Part shown: positions 28,865 through 37,667 of the stretch, in pieces | How the letters are laid out: each line of letters starts with the position of its first letter | Position numbering within the stretch: the stretch's first letter is position 1 | Assembly (NCBI RefSeq): GCF_001955715.1 | Contig: NZ_CP019239.1 | Span: 1,240,001-1,304,000, forward strand | DNA length: 64,000 nucleotides | Source: Rhodoferax saidenbachensis | GTDB taxonomy: Bacteria > Pseudomonadota > Gammaproteobacteria > Burkholderiales > Burkholderiaceae_C | Direction of reading: 5' to 3' | Notes under the pieces: model-generated | Told to the model about the DNA's origin: nothing | Seen by the model: only the letters and a program-made list of their open reading frames with translations | The model's database searches: none | Made by a program: the position numbers and the translations under genes

Positions 28865-29731
28865 TCAGCGCATGGATGGCAAAAGCCCCAGACCCTGGGC
28901 GAGCGAGGCGGCCGCATCGGCGGTGAACGCTCCCTGCTGTATCCGCTGCACCACCTCGGCGGGCGCCAGGCACATGAATTCCTGCACCTCGCCATCCTGG
29001 TTGTGCGGCACCACATCGATTGCCAGCGTGAGGTTAAAGACCAGCAGGGTTTCATCGTGCCAGCCTTCTTCTTCGGGGCGTGTGGTGCGTCGCACACCCG
29101 CAGCTACCAGTGCAGTGGCATCCAGATGCAGCCCCGCTTCTTCCTGCAATTCGCGCAGCGCACAGGTCTGCGCCGTTTCGCCTGCGGGCAGTCCGCCCGC
29201 TGTGACGTTGTCCAGCAACCCGGGGTCAGTCGCCTTGCTGGCCGCGCGGCGCCCGCACCAGAGCCGTCCATCCGGCGTAAAGCCGTTGATGTGAACCGCG
29301 TGGCTCATCAAACCCAGGTAACGAAACCCGGCCCGCTCCACGGTCAAAAAGGGTTCTTGCGCCAGCAGGGGGGCGTCGCACCCGGTGTGCCAGAACGCAA
29401 ACGCTTCACCGCGCCATCCGGGCAACAGCCCCAGGGCCTGGGCGTGCTCCAGCAGGCCTTGCACCGCAGCGCTGCGTTGGGTGCCCGTCCAGTGGTCGCT
29501 GTGCCAGACCAGGCCGTCGGAGTCCGCGAAACAATCGGTCAATTCGGCCTGCACTGTGTGGGCCCGCGTCGCTGGCAACCAGCCCAAATGCCGGGATGGG
29601 CTGCGCCATGCAACCCAGCCCGGCGCAGGAGTCTGCACGCAGGGAAACTGCGCCAGAACGTTGCGTTCCGCCGTGCTGAGCTGTGCCAGAAATGCTTGCG
29701 CCCCAGGAGGGTGCGGATGGGGTGTATTCAG
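28865..29731 (-). CDS. NUDIX hydrolase, DUF4743 type (start uncertain, possibly CTG)
   Basis: This protein of about 288 aa has an N-terminal DUF4743-like region, then a NUDIX box (GGLPAGETAQTCALRELQEE, then AGL, about residues 168-190) and TTRPEEEGWHDETL. Related proteins are nucleoside-diphosphate-linked hydrolases of unclear substrate. There is no ATG or GTG where homology would begin. The in-frame CTG at 29731 overlaps the phnX stop as CTGA, which resembles the common ATGA coupling. The frame also reads into phnX, which is probably chance. It is the last gene of the phosphonate transcript. Confidence 0.68.
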   Translation of the reverse strand: MNTPHPHPPGAQAFLAQLSTAERNVLAQFPCVQTPAPGWVAWRSPSRHLGWLPATRAHTVQAELTDCFADSDGLVWHSDHWTGTQRSAAVQGLLEHAQALGLLPGWRGEAFAFWHTGCDAPLLAQEPFLTVERAGFRYLGLMSHAVHINGFTPDGRLWCGRRAASKATDPGLLDNVTAGGLPAGETAQTCALRELQEEAGLHLDATALVAAGVRRTTRPEEEGWHDETLLVFNLTLAIDVVPHNQDGEVQEFMCLAPAEVVQRIQQGAFTADAAASLAQGLGLLPSMR

Positions 29732-30534
29732 GGGTGTTCGCCGTTGTGGATACGAGCCTCTATGGTACGCAAGGCCTGGTCCAGCGTTGCAACCGAAGAA
29801 ATCACTACGTGGGCACCGGCCATGCGCAGTTGGGCGCTGGCCGCCTGTACCGCGACATCCCGCTCGCCCTCGCTGGCCCGCTGCCACTCGTCCCAGGACC
29901 AGCCCAGTGCATTGCCGCTGGCGGCCACGCCGACGGTCCAGCAGCCGGCGTTGCGTCCTTCCTGAATGCCAGGCGCGGTGTCGTCCACTTTCACCACAGA
30001 GGAGGGTGTGTCGCCCAAGCCCAATGCCGCCATGCACAGCTGCATGCCCAGGGGGCTGGGCCGGCTGTGTGCCACGTCGTCACAGCACACCACCTGTGCG
30101 GGGGCAAAACCCGCAGCGTGGGCCAGGGTGATCAGCGGCTCCATGATTTTTCGGGTGTAGCCAGTGGTGGTGGCCACCCCAATGCCCTGGGCCTTCAGCT
30201 GGGCGTAGGTGTCCATGAAGCCGGGAATGAAGTCGTTGCGCTCCAGTGCGGCCTGCGCGCTCATGGGTTCAAACTCTTCCAGCAGCGCCTGCGCATCTGC
30301 GTCGGTGAAGGACTGTCCTTTCGCGGCCTGCCATTGCGCTGCCACTTCAGGCATGGCACCCAGCGCCTTGATGTGCGCCAGCTTGGGCAGGCCCATGGGC
30401 ACGCGGGCCTGCGCGATGCTGATGGTCACACCGTGGTTGGCGAACAGAGTGACAAAAGCGCCCATGGGTGCCAGGCTGCCAAAGTCAATGATGGTGCCTG
30501 CCCAGTCGAACACCACGCCGCGAATTGCTGTCAT
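29728..30534 (-). CDS. phnX: Phosphonoacetaldehyde hydrolase (phosphonatase)
   Basis: This 268-aa HAD enzyme cleaves the C-P bond of phosphonoacetaldehyde to acetaldehyde and phosphate. The nucleophile motif is VFDWAGTIIDFGS (about residues 7-19) and the Schiff-base lysine is in MGLPKLAHIKALG. Both are diagnostic for PhnX. The ATG at 30534 has GGAA upstream and overlaps the FAD-oxidoreductase end by 4 bp. Neighbours are all phosphonate genes. No PhnW transaminase is present to make its substrate, so an oxidase probably does. Confidence 0.93.
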   Translation of the reverse strand: MTAIRGVVFDWAGTIIDFGSLAPMGAFVTLFANHGVTISIAQARVPMGLPKLAHIKALGAMPEVAAQWQAAKGQSFTDADAQALLEEFEPMSAQAALERNDFIPGFMDTYAQLKAQGIGVATTTGYTRKIMEPLITLAHAAGFAPAQVVCCDDVAHSRPSPLGMQLCMAALGLGDTPSSVVKVDDTAPGIQEGRNAGCWTVGVAASGNALGWSWDEWQRASEGERDVAVQAASAQLRMAGAHVVISSVATLDQALRTIEARIHNGEHP

Positions 30535-31655
30535 ATCGTTTCCTTCCCGGTTAAACATTCTTCTGCCAGGGCAAACGCGGTGCTCATGCCGGTGCCGCTG
30601 GTCACACTCATCAGTTGCACGCCAGGCAGTACGGTTTCAATAAACGCGTCGGTATTACCACTGGGGTAGATGCCGGTCCAGCGCTCTTCCACCTGGTAGC
30701 TGCCCAGGCACAACAAGCGTTGCATCTCGGCCAGGATCAGCGTGTCTACCTGGGCGGAGGCAAAGGGAGGCATGGCGGCGCCGTAGTGGTGCGAGTCGCC
30801 GACCACCAGCGAGCCATCTGCGCTTTGCACCACGATCAGGTGGATGCCGTGGTGCAGTTCAGAGGGGCACTCCAGCCGCAAGCGGTCTTCCAGCATTTGG
30901 GAGCCGGGAAGCTCCCTGTAGCCGCGGTAGCGCACCAGGCTCAGGTCGCTCATCACGCCGCTGCCCAGCTGGTAGCCCTGTGGCGGGCGCACACGCAGCA
31001 TTTGCAACTGGCACTGTTGCGTCTGGTAGCGCGCAAACACGTCGGGAAACAGGCTGCGGATATCGGGTCCCGGGCACACCACCACGCGTTCTGCGCGGTA
31101 GACGCTGGCACCACACACCACGCGCCCGGTAGCAACCTGGTGGACGGTCTGCTCCATGCGGAACTGGACGCCCTGAGTGGCCAGCCACTGGCGCAAGCGT
31201 TCGATGGTGTGGCGCGCCTCAATGCGCAGTTCGTGGGGGCTGTACAGAGCGCCACGGATATGCGCATGGGCCAGATGGGGCGCGCGTTCCTGCAATTGGG
31301 TGGGTGCTAACCACTCCAGTTGCTCCCCCTCTTCGGTTAGCAACAGTTCCTGCAACACGGACTCTGCCTGCTGGCGTTGTGCCAGCAACAGCAAGCCCGT
31401 GTGTTCTATCGGGATGCCGGCCAGCGGCGCAACCGTGGCCCAAATATCGCGTGAGCGCCGCGCGCGCCGCCAGGTGGCGCCGCTGCCCTGGCCGGTCACG
31501 GTCACAAAGCCAAAGTTGCGGATCGACGCGCCCACGCAAAACGGGTCGCGGTCAATGACTTGTACTGTCAGGCCCTGGCGCAGGCCGGCGTAAGCGCAGG
31601 CCAGGCCGACGATGCCGCTGCCGACAACCAGCAGGTCGGTTTTAGTGGTTTCCAA
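30531..31655 (-). CDS. FAD-dependent oxidoreductase of the phosphonate-cluster family (TIGR03364-like)
   Basis: This 374-aa DAO-type flavoprotein has the dinucleotide motif LLVVGSGIVGLACAYAGLRQ at the N-terminus and a long substrate-binding half. It resembles the FAD oxidoreductases that recur next to phosphonatase genes. Some of those have been reported to oxidise aminoethylphosphonate or N-alkyl analogues, which I recall but did not check. The start is TTG at 31655 with GGGAG eight bases upstream, since no ATG is suitable. It overlaps the alcohol dehydrogenase gene by 14 bp and phnX by 4 bp. Confidence 0.83.
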   Translation of the reverse strand: METTKTDLLVVGSGIVGLACAYAGLRQGLTVQVIDRDPFCVGASIRNFGFVTVTGQGSGATWRRARRSRDIWATVAPLAGIPIEHTGLLLLAQRQQAESVLQELLLTEEGEQLEWLAPTQLQERAPHLAHAHIRGALYSPHELRIEARHTIERLRQWLATQGVQFRMEQTVHQVATGRVVCGASVYRAERVVVCPGPDIRSLFPDVFARYQTQQCQLQMLRVRPPQGYQLGSGVMSDLSLVRYRGYRELPGSQMLEDRLRLECPSELHHGIHLIVVQSADGSLVVGDSHHYGAAMPPFASAQVDTLILAEMQRLLCLGSYQVEERWTGIYPSGNTDAFIETVLPGVQLMSVTSGTGMSTAFALAEECLTGKETI

Positions 31656-32739
31656 TGAAGTTTCTCCCACGGGCGGACTGCAATGCCTCCGCCAGTTGTT
31701 GGCGCCCTTCGGCGGTGTCGCGCAGTTCGCGTGTGGTGATGCCCAAGGCGTGCAGCCAGTCGCCCAGCAATCGCACACCGTCTTCGGGTGGGGTGTTGAA
31801 CACTTGGCCCAAGTGGTGGTCGCACTGCGTGTCTTGACCCAGTGCCAGGGACCAGGCCATAGGCAGCCAGAGTGCACAGGCCTGTCCATGCTGCATGCCC
31901 TCCTGCAGGGTGACGGCGTAAGACAGGGCGTGTGCCAGTGCGGTCTGGGTGTGCGACATGGCAGTACCCGCCAGCCAACTGGCGCGGCACAGGGCGGTGC
32001 GGGCTTCCAGGTCTTGCGGGTCTTGCAGCACCTGGGGCAGGTAGGCCAGCACATCGCGCGCGGCCGTCACGGCCAAGGATGCGGTGAGTGCGTTGCAGCG
32101 CCGATTCCAGAGGACTTCCAGCGCATGGGCCAGTGTGTCCAGCGCGCAGTCTCGCGTCACGGATGCGGGGCAGCTTAGCGTCAGCAGCGGGTCTATCCAC
32201 GCGGCATCGGCAAAGCCGTCCGGTGGTGTCCAGGCCAGTTTGTGGCCGGGTGGTGTGTCGGTGTCCCACACCGTGGCGCTGCGGCTGACTTCGCTGCCTG
32301 TGCCGGCGGTGGTGGGTACTGCCCAAAGCGTGTGGCGTTGGGCATCATCGGGCAGGGTGTTGTTGCGCCAGGCGAGGGCGGTCGTGTCACTATGGCTATC
32401 TTGTACAAAGCAATAACGCACCACCTTGGCCAAGTCCAGCGTAGAGCCACCGCCGATGGCCAGCACTACAGCATCGGGTGCCAAGCGCATCGCAGGCCAC
32501 AGGGCGGCACAGTGGCTGCGTGCCTGGTCCAGGCTGGCCAATCCGGGTTGCATCCATTGCCAGGCCAGGCAACCGGTGCCCAGGCGCATGCGCAATGCGA
32601 CTTCCTGCGCGGTAGACAGCGCAGCGCGGTCGGCGAGCACCACCACGGCAGGGGCGGCGGGAATGCTCTCCCACACACCCGCACCAAAGTGCACACGAAC
32701 CGGGTTGTGCCAGCTCAGATGAAGCGCTTGCGCAGCCAT
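31642..32739 (-). CDS. Iron-containing alcohol dehydrogenase, phosphonate-cluster type
   Basis: This 365-aa type III ADH has NAD-binding [15 protein letters not shown] and metal ligands in [17 protein letters not shown] and [15 protein letters not shown] distinct ADH subfamily is associated with phosphonate metabolism operons (TIGR03405-like), and this gene's position fits. It may oxidise 2-hydroxyethylphosphonate to phosphonoacetaldehyde or the reverse; this is inference. The ATG at 32739 overlaps the phnE end by 25 bp. Confidence 0.85.
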   Translation of the reverse strand: MAAQALHLSWHNPVRVHFGAGVWESIPAAPAVVVLADRAALSTAQEVALRMRLGTGCLAWQWMQPGLASLDQARSHCAALWPAMRLAPDAVVLAIGGGSTLDLAKVVRYCFVQDSHSDTTALAWRNNTLPDDAQRHTLWAVPTTAGTGSEVSRSATVWDTDTPPGHKLAWTPPDGFADAAWIDPLLTLSCPASVTRDCALDTLAHALEVLWNRRCNALTASLAVTAARDVLAYLPQVLQDPQDLEARTALCRASWLAGTAMSHTQTALAHALSYAVTLQEGMQHGQACALWLPMAWSLALGQDTQCDHHLGQVFNTPPEDGVRLLGDWLHALGITTRELRDTAEGRQQLAEALQSARGRNFIGNH

Positions 32740-33515
32740 GCAGAAAACACGTCAATCACCGAGACCGTGACGATGAGCATCAGCAATACGGCACAGGTTT
32801 GCGCGTACTGGAAGCCGCGAATCACCTCAAACAAAATCACGCCAATGCCGCCCGCACCCACCATGCCCACGACGGACGCCGAACGCACATTGGATTCAAA
32901 ACGGTACAGCGAATACGACAGCCACAGCGGCATGACCTGCGGAATCACGCCATAGGCCAACTCGGCCAATTTGTGGGCACCGGTGGCGCGTATGCCTTCC
33001 ACCGGGCGCGGGTCAATCGCCTCCACGGCTTCGGAGAACAGTTTGCCCAGCGTACCGGTGGTGTGTACAAACAGAGCCAGCACGCCGGCAAACGGGCCCA
33101 AGCCCACGGCCACGATAAACAGCATCGCAAACACCATTTCATTGGTGGCGCGGCAGGCATCCATGACACGGCGCACCGGTTGGTGCAACCAGATGGGAGC
33201 GACATTGGAGGCACTCATCAAACCCAGTGGAACGGCTGCAATGACCGCCAGCACCGTGCCCCAGATGGCAATGTGCAGGGTGATCACCATCTCTTTCAGG
33301 TAGATGCGCCAGTCGTGAAAATTGGGCGGGAAAAAGTCTCTGGCGTACGTCGCCATATTTCCCGAGTCGCGTATCAAATCCAGGGGGCGGATTTCGGCCC
33401 CCTGCCAGGCCCAGGCCAGCAGGGCGATGGCAGCCACCCACCCCGCAGAGTGCATCCAGCCCGTGCGGCTGGATACGGACTCCCGGGCCAATTGTTCGAG
33501 GCGGGTGTCTGCCAT
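32715..33515 (-). CDS. phnE: Phosphonate ABC transporter permease
   Basis: This 266-aa permease has five to six helices. The PhnE-type cytoplasmic loop is [20 protein letters not shown] (about residues 170-190). The N-terminus [13 protein letters not shown] is a short cytosolic tail. It follows phnD with a 3-bp gap, and PhnC should dock on it. Together these import a phosphonate or phosphite-like oxyanion. The substrate range is not readable. Confidence 0.87.
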   Translation of the reverse strand: MADTRLEQLARESVSSRTGWMHSAGWVAAIALLAWAWQGAEIRPLDLIRDSGNMATYARDFFPPNFHDWRIYLKEMVITLHIAIWGTVLAVIAAVPLGLMSASNVAPIWLHQPVRRVMDACRATNEMVFAMLFIVAVGLGPFAGVLALFVHTTGTLGKLFSEAVEAIDPRPVEGIRATGAHKLAELAYGVIPQVMPLWLSYSLYRFESNVRSASVVGMVGAGGIGVILFEVIRGFQYAQTCAVLLMLIVTVSVIDVFSAWLRKRFI

Positions 33516-33518
33516 GGC

Positions 33519-34469
33519 TTATTTGCCCAGCGCGGCCAGTTTCTTGTCGATATCAGCCAATTGCTTGGCCTTGTCTGCGGCTGCCAACTGTTCATCGTTT
33601 TCCACCTTACGGCGGTCCTTGAACAGCTCCAACTGACGCGTGGGGATGAGTTGGTCGTTATTGGATTCGCGGAATCCGCCGTAGTTCAGGATGTTCTTGA
33701 GCACCAATTTCTCAGCGGCATCGGTCTTGGCATAACCCAGAACGAAGTTTTTGATCTTGGCCTTGACGGCGGGGTCCAGGTCCTTGCGGTACACCAATGG
33801 GTCGCTCGGGATCAGGGGGCTCTTCCAGATCACGCGCAGTTTTTCGAACATCTCGGGTTTGGTGGCTTCGAGTTTGTCGATTTCCTCGGTGTTGTTGGTG
33901 GCGACGTCGAGCTGGTTGGCCAGTACGGCCTGGATGTTGGCGCCGTGGCTGGCATTGCGAATCGATTTGAACGCGGTACGGGGGTCCACGCCGTTCTGGG
34001 CGAACACGTAGTAGCTGGGCACCAGGAAGCCGGAGGTGGAGTTGGGGTCGCCAATGCCGAAGTTGATGGACTTGCTGTTCTTCAGCACGTCGTCCAGGCT
34101 CTTGTACGGGCTGTCTTTCTGCGTGATCAGCAGTGCACGGTAGCCAAAGGTGCCGTCGGCATACATGAGTTGGGCAAACACCTCGCCGTTGGCGCGGTCC
34201 ACCGCTTCGAGGGCGGCCTTGTTGCCATACCAGGCCACCTGGATCTTGTTGAAACGCATGCCTTCGATCACGCCGGCGTAATCCGGGGAGTAGAAGGACT
34301 TGACGGTCAGGCCGGTCTTCTTCTCCATGTCGCGGAAGAAGGGCTCCCAGCGCTCGCGTTGCACGCTGGCCGAGTCGGTGGCGATGATGCCAAAACTGAT
34401 TTCCTGCGCGAAAGCGCTGAAGCTGGTGGCGGCAAGCACGGTGGCTGCCAGGATGCGGGACAAAGTCAT
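33519..34469 (-). CDS. phnD: Phosphonate ABC transporter substrate-binding protein
   Basis: This 316-aa periplasmic protein has a signal peptide ending in FAQE (about residue 23). It shows the PhnD-type motifs MEKKTGLTVKSFYSPDYAGV, FNKIQVAWYGNKAALEA and DPNSTSGFLVPSYYV. The latter two contribute to phosphonate oxygen contacts in the family. It sits between phnC and phnE, in the order of a complete importer. Confidence 0.9.
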   Translation of the reverse strand: MTLSRILAATVLAATSFSAFAQEISFGIIATDSASVQRERWEPFFRDMEKKTGLTVKSFYSPDYAGVIEGMRFNKIQVAWYGNKAALEAVDRANGEVFAQLMYADGTFGYRALLITQKDSPYKSLDDVLKNSKSINFGIGDPNSTSGFLVPSYYVFAQNGVDPRTAFKSIRNASHGANIQAVLANQLDVATNNTEEIDKLEATKPEMFEKLRVIWKSPLIPSDPLVYRKDLDPAVKAKIKNFVLGYAKTDAAEKLVLKNILNYGGFRESNNDQLIPTRQLELFKDRRKVENDEQLAAADKAKQLADIDKKLAALGK

Positions 34470-34504
34470 GAAAGTCTCCTTGGGTGAAAAATCAGGCTGA
34501 AAAG

Positions 34505-35317
34505 TCAGGTTGCCAGTTCGGCCGGGTCCATCAGCAGCTCTTCCGAGCTGGCGCCATACAGGTGGCGCAAACGTGTGTCGTCCAGCTCCAGCGGTGGGCC
34601 GTCAAACACCAGTTCGCCACCCCGCAGGGCAACGATGCGGTCGCAGTACTTGCGCGCCATGGCCACGTTGTGCAGACTGACCACCAGCGTCATGCCCTGG
34701 CTGCGGTTGAGGTGGTGCATCAAATCCATGACGCGGCGGGCGCTCTCCGGATCCAGCGAGGACACGGGTTCGTCTGCCAGCAGAATGCGTGCGCCTTGCA
34801 CCAGCGCACGTGCCACAGCGGCGCGCTGCTGCTGCCCACCGGACAGCGTGGAGGCGCGCTGCAAGGCGTAGTCCGCCAGGCCGACCGCGTCCAGCGCCTG
34901 CACGGCCTGCAGGCGTTCGGCATGGGTGAACCGGCCCGACAGGCTGCGCCACAGGGGCATGCGCGGCAGCAAGCCGGTCAGCACATTGCTGAGCACGTTC
35001 ATGCGACCTACCAGGTTGAACTGCTGAAAAATAATGCCGGTGTGCCGGCGCATGGCGCGTATGTTGGAACTCAGTGCACCGGCCGACTGCAGGGGACTGC
35101 CAAAGATGCTGACCTCGCTGTGCTGGCCATCGAGCCGTTCCAGCCCGCAAATGCTGCGCAGCAGGGTCGACTTTCCGGAACCGGAGGCGCCCAGCAGACC
35201 GACACACTCACCAGGCTGTATGGTGAGGTTGATGTCGTTCAGGGCCTGGGTCTTGCGGTTGAAGGATTTACTGGCGTGGGCAATGCGGATAGCGGGGGCA
35301 ACGGTCATGCCCGGCAT
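34505..35317 (-). CDS. phnC: Phosphonate ABC transporter ATP-binding protein
   Basis: This 270-aa ABC ATPase has Walker [10 protein letters not shown] (about residue 43), signature [15 protein letters not shown], Walker B ILLADEPVSSLDPE and switch histidine in VVSLHNVAMA. The usual VVTHD-type glutamate-histidine segment is replaced by LHN. The first gene of the minus-strand phosphonate unit, it starts at 35317 or the second ATG at 35308. Neither has a strong ribosome site. A divergent regulatory region separates it from the HD-domain gene. Confidence 0.88.
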   Translation of the reverse strand: MPGMTVAPAIRIAHASKSFNRKTQALNDINLTIQPGECVGLLGASGSGKSTLLRSICGLERLDGQHSEVSIFGSPLQSAGALSSNIRAMRRHTGIIFQQFNLVGRMNVLSNVLTGLLPRMPLWRSLSGRFTHAERLQAVQALDAVGLADYALQRASTLSGGQQQRAAVARALVQGARILLADEPVSSLDPESARRVMDLMHHLNRSQGMTLVVSLHNVAMARKYCDRIVALRGGELVFDGPPLELDDTRLRHLYGASSEELLMDPAELAT

Positions 35318-35403
35318 TGTTGACAGACTGTGTGACCTCTTTGTGACAGGGCTGACGCGGCGTTGTCACACAACTGGCAAATGGTTGCGGCACCATTGGA
35401 ACC
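35318..35403. promoter_or_regulatory. Divergent control region of the phosphonate cluster
   Basis: This 86-bp gap between phnC and the HD gene holds TGTGACA (35342) and its exact inverse TGTCACA (35364). The second copy is part of GTTGTCACACAAC, a 13-bp palindrome. Another direct TGTGAC lies at about 35331. The layout is typical for a dimeric repressor or activator. No regulator gene is seen in the cluster. Confidence 0.55.
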
Positions 35404-35961
35404 ATGCAAGAACATGCCATGGTCCTCCTCTTTCGCGCGCACGGTCACTTGAGTTACGACGGAGAAGGGGTGACCCAGTTGGAACATGCCTGGCAGTGCG
35501 GCCAGTTGGCATTGCAGGCCAACGCCTTGCCCGCATTGCAACTGGCAGCCTGGTTGCATGACGCGGGCCACCTGGTCACGGGTCTGGGCGACACGCCGAC
35601 ACTGCAAGGTGTGGACGACCGGCACGAGGAGTCCGGTGCGCGTTTGTTATCCAGCCATTTTCCGGAAGCGGTGTTCGAGCCGGTGCGCTGGCATGTGGAG
35701 GCCAAGCGCTACATGGTGGCCAGCATTCCGGGCTATCGCGCGAGGCTTTCCGCGGACTCCGTTCGCAGTCTGGCCCTGCAGGGTGGGCCCATGTCGCCCG
35801 AGGAGTGCCAGCGGTTTGAAGCCAATCCCCACTGCATGGATGCCCAGCGGCTGCGTGTCTGGGACGATGTGTCCAAACGCATGGATTGGCCGCTGGTGGA
35901 CGAGGAAAGAATCTGCGGCGAGTTGCAGACCTTGATTGCGCGGGTGTTGCAGGCGGCCTAA
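35404..35961 (+). CDS. HD-domain protein, phosphonate-degradation associated (PhnZ/TmpB-like)
   Basis: This 185-aa HD-fold protein has ligands in QLEHAWQCG (His), LAAWLHDAGHLV (HD pair) and later RWHVEAKRY. PhnZ-type relatives are mixed-valence di-iron oxygenases that cleave the C-P bond of 1-hydroxylated aminophosphonates. A dedicated phosphonate-associated HD family (TIGR03276-like) exists. No 2OG dioxygenase partner (PhnY/TmpA) is next to it. TTGGAACC precedes the ATG at 35404. It is divergent from phnC and ends on the opposite strand to recJ. Confidence 0.8.
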   Translation: MQEHAMVLLFRAHGHLSYDGEGVTQLEHAWQCGQLALQANALPALQLAAWLHDAGHLVTGLGDTPTLQGVDDRHEESGARLLSSHFPEAVFEPVRWHVEAKRYMVASIPGYRARLSADSVRSLALQGGPMSPEECQRFEANPHCMDAQRLRVWDDVSKRMDWPLVDEERICGELQTLIARVLQAA

Positions 35962-37667
35962 ATTTCCGCGCCTTCCACGAGGAAGCGCACACGCCGCACG
36001 CCATTCCATTCGTCCGCATCCAGCCGGAACGCCAGCGTCACCTTGGCTGGCAGCGGATCGGTGTGGCCAAACCAGATGCCATCCACGGGCTGGCCCTGGT
36101 GTTTGAGCTTCAAGGCCAGGTGCTTCTCGCCGACCAGGCGTTGTGACACCACTTCCACTTCTTCGCTGAAGGTGGGCGCGGCAAAGCCCTGGCCCCAGAC
36201 TTCCTTGTGCAGGGTGTCGACCAGGTCCACGCGGCGGTATTCCGGGTTCAGCGGGCCATCGGTTTCCAGGCGGCGCGTGAGTGTGGCGGCGTCCAGCCAT
36301 TCCTGCGCCACCTCGTTGAGGCCTTGCTCGAAATCGTCGAAATGTTCTTCCGCAATGGTGCAGCCTGCCGCCATGGCGTGGCCGCCGAAGCGCAACAGCA
36401 CGCCGGGATACCGCTTGGCCACCAGGTCCAGTGCATCGCGCAGATGGAAGCCAGGGATGCTGCGGCCCGAGCCTTTGAGCTCATGCTCCTTGCCCGGTGC
36501 GGCGCTGGCCGCAAACACAAAGCTCGGACGGTGCAGCTTGTCCTTGATGCGGCTGGCTACGATGCCGACCACACCTTCGTGGAAATCGGGGTCAAACACA
36601 CAGATCGCGGGGGGCGGCTCGTCGCCTTCGTCAAACAGGCTCTCGGCAATCATCATGGCCTGCTCGCGCATGTCGCCTTCGATCACGCGGCGCTCGCGGT
36701 TGATACCGTCCAGCGTTTTGGCCAGTTCGTCGGCGCGGCCCGTATCGTCGGTCAGCAGGCATTCAATGCCCAGTGTCATGTCGCTCAAACGGCCGGCGGC
36801 GTTGATGCGCGGGCCCAGTGCAAAACCAAAATCAAAGGTGGTGGCTACGGCCGCTACCCGGCTGGATGCTACAAAAAGGCTAGCTAGTCCCGCAGGCAGG
36901 GAGCCGGCCCGGACCCGTTTTAGGCCTTGAGCGACGAGGCGGCGGTTGTTCGCGTCCAGCTTCACCACATCGGCCACGGTGCCCAGTGCCACCAGCGGCA
37001 GCAGCGTGTCCAGCTTGGGCTGGCTCGCGGCATCAAACACACCACGGGCGCGCAGCTCGCTGCGCAGGGCCAACAGTGTGTAGAACATCACGCCGACACC
37101 GGCGATGGATTTGCTCTCAAATGGGCAGCCGGGCTGGTTCGGGTTGACGATCACATTGGCATCCGGCAGCGCAGGCCCGGGCAAATGGTGGTCCGTCACC
37201 AGCACCTGCAGCCCCAGTGCTTTGGCTTTGGCCACACCGTCCACGCTGGCGATGCCGTTGTCCACGGTGATCAGCACATCCGCGCCCTGGTCTTTCACGC
37301 GCTGGGCGATGGGGGCAGTCAGGCCATAGCCGTCGACCACGCGGTCGGGCACCAGGTAGTTGACATGCTGCGCGCCCAGCAGGCGCAGGCCGCGCATGGC
37401 CACGGCACAGGCGGTGGCGCCATCGCAGTCGTAGTCGGCCACGATGCACAGGCGTTTGTTGGCGGCAATCGCATCGGCCAGCAACACGGCGGCGCGGTCC
37501 AGGCCCAGCATGGTGGCGGGCGGCAGCAGCTTGCCCAGCGCGTCGTCGAGTTCGTCGGTACCGGTCACGCCGCGTGCGGCGTACAGGCGTGCCAGCAGCG
37601 GGTGGATGCCGGCCTGCTCCAGTGCCCAGACGGAGCGTGGAGGGATGTCGCGGGGGACGATGTTCAT
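35958..37667 (-). CDS. recJ: Single-stranded-DNA exonuclease RecJ
   Basis: This 569-aa 5'-3' ssDNA exonuclease acts in recombination and mismatch repair. DHH motifs are visible: VADYDCDGATACAV (about residue 78), VTDHHLPG (about 157), and later FGGHAMAAGC, followed by the OB-like C-terminal domain. Its ATG overlaps the preceding stop (ATGA). Residues near 262-270 (GLASLFVASSRVAAV) are encoded by a stretch that resembles the dispersed repeat. The HD-domain gene converges on it. Confidence 0.93.
   Translation of the reverse strand: MNIVPRDIPPRSVWALEQAGIHPLLARLYAARGVTGTDELDDALGKLLPPATMLGLDRAAVLLADAIAANKRLCIVADYDCDGATACAVAMRGLRLLGAQHVNYLVPDRVVDGYGLTAPIAQRVKDQGADVLITVDNGIASVDGVAKAKALGLQVLVTDHHLPGPALPDANVIVNPNQPGCPFESKSIAGVGVMFYTLLALRSELRARGVFDAASQPKLDTLLPLVALGTVADVVKLDANNRRLVAQGLKRVRAGSLPAGLASLFVASSRVAAVATTFDFGFALGPRINAAGRLSDMTLGIECLLTDDTGRADELAKTLDGINRERRVIEGDMREQAMMIAESLFDEGDEPPPAICVFDPDFHEGVVGIVASRIKDKLHRPSFVFAASAAPGKEHELKGSGRSIPGFHLRDALDLVAKRYPGVLLRFGGHAMAAGCTIAEEHFDDFEQGLNEVAQEWLDAATLTRRLETDGPLNPEYRRVDLVDTLHKEVWGQGFAAPTFSEEVEVVSQRLVGEKHLALKLKHQGQPVDGIWFGHTDPLPAKVTLAFRLDADEWNGVRRVRFLVEGAEI
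36866..36893 (-). repeat. Possible degenerate dispersed repeat inside recJ
   Basis: The stretch GCGGGACTAGCTAGCC then TTTTTGTAGCAT on the minus strand matches the repeat's GCG-AGCTA-AAA-TAGC core with several mismatches. It encodes a weakly conserved part of RecJ. This is less convincing than the lolD copy. Confidence 0.35.
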
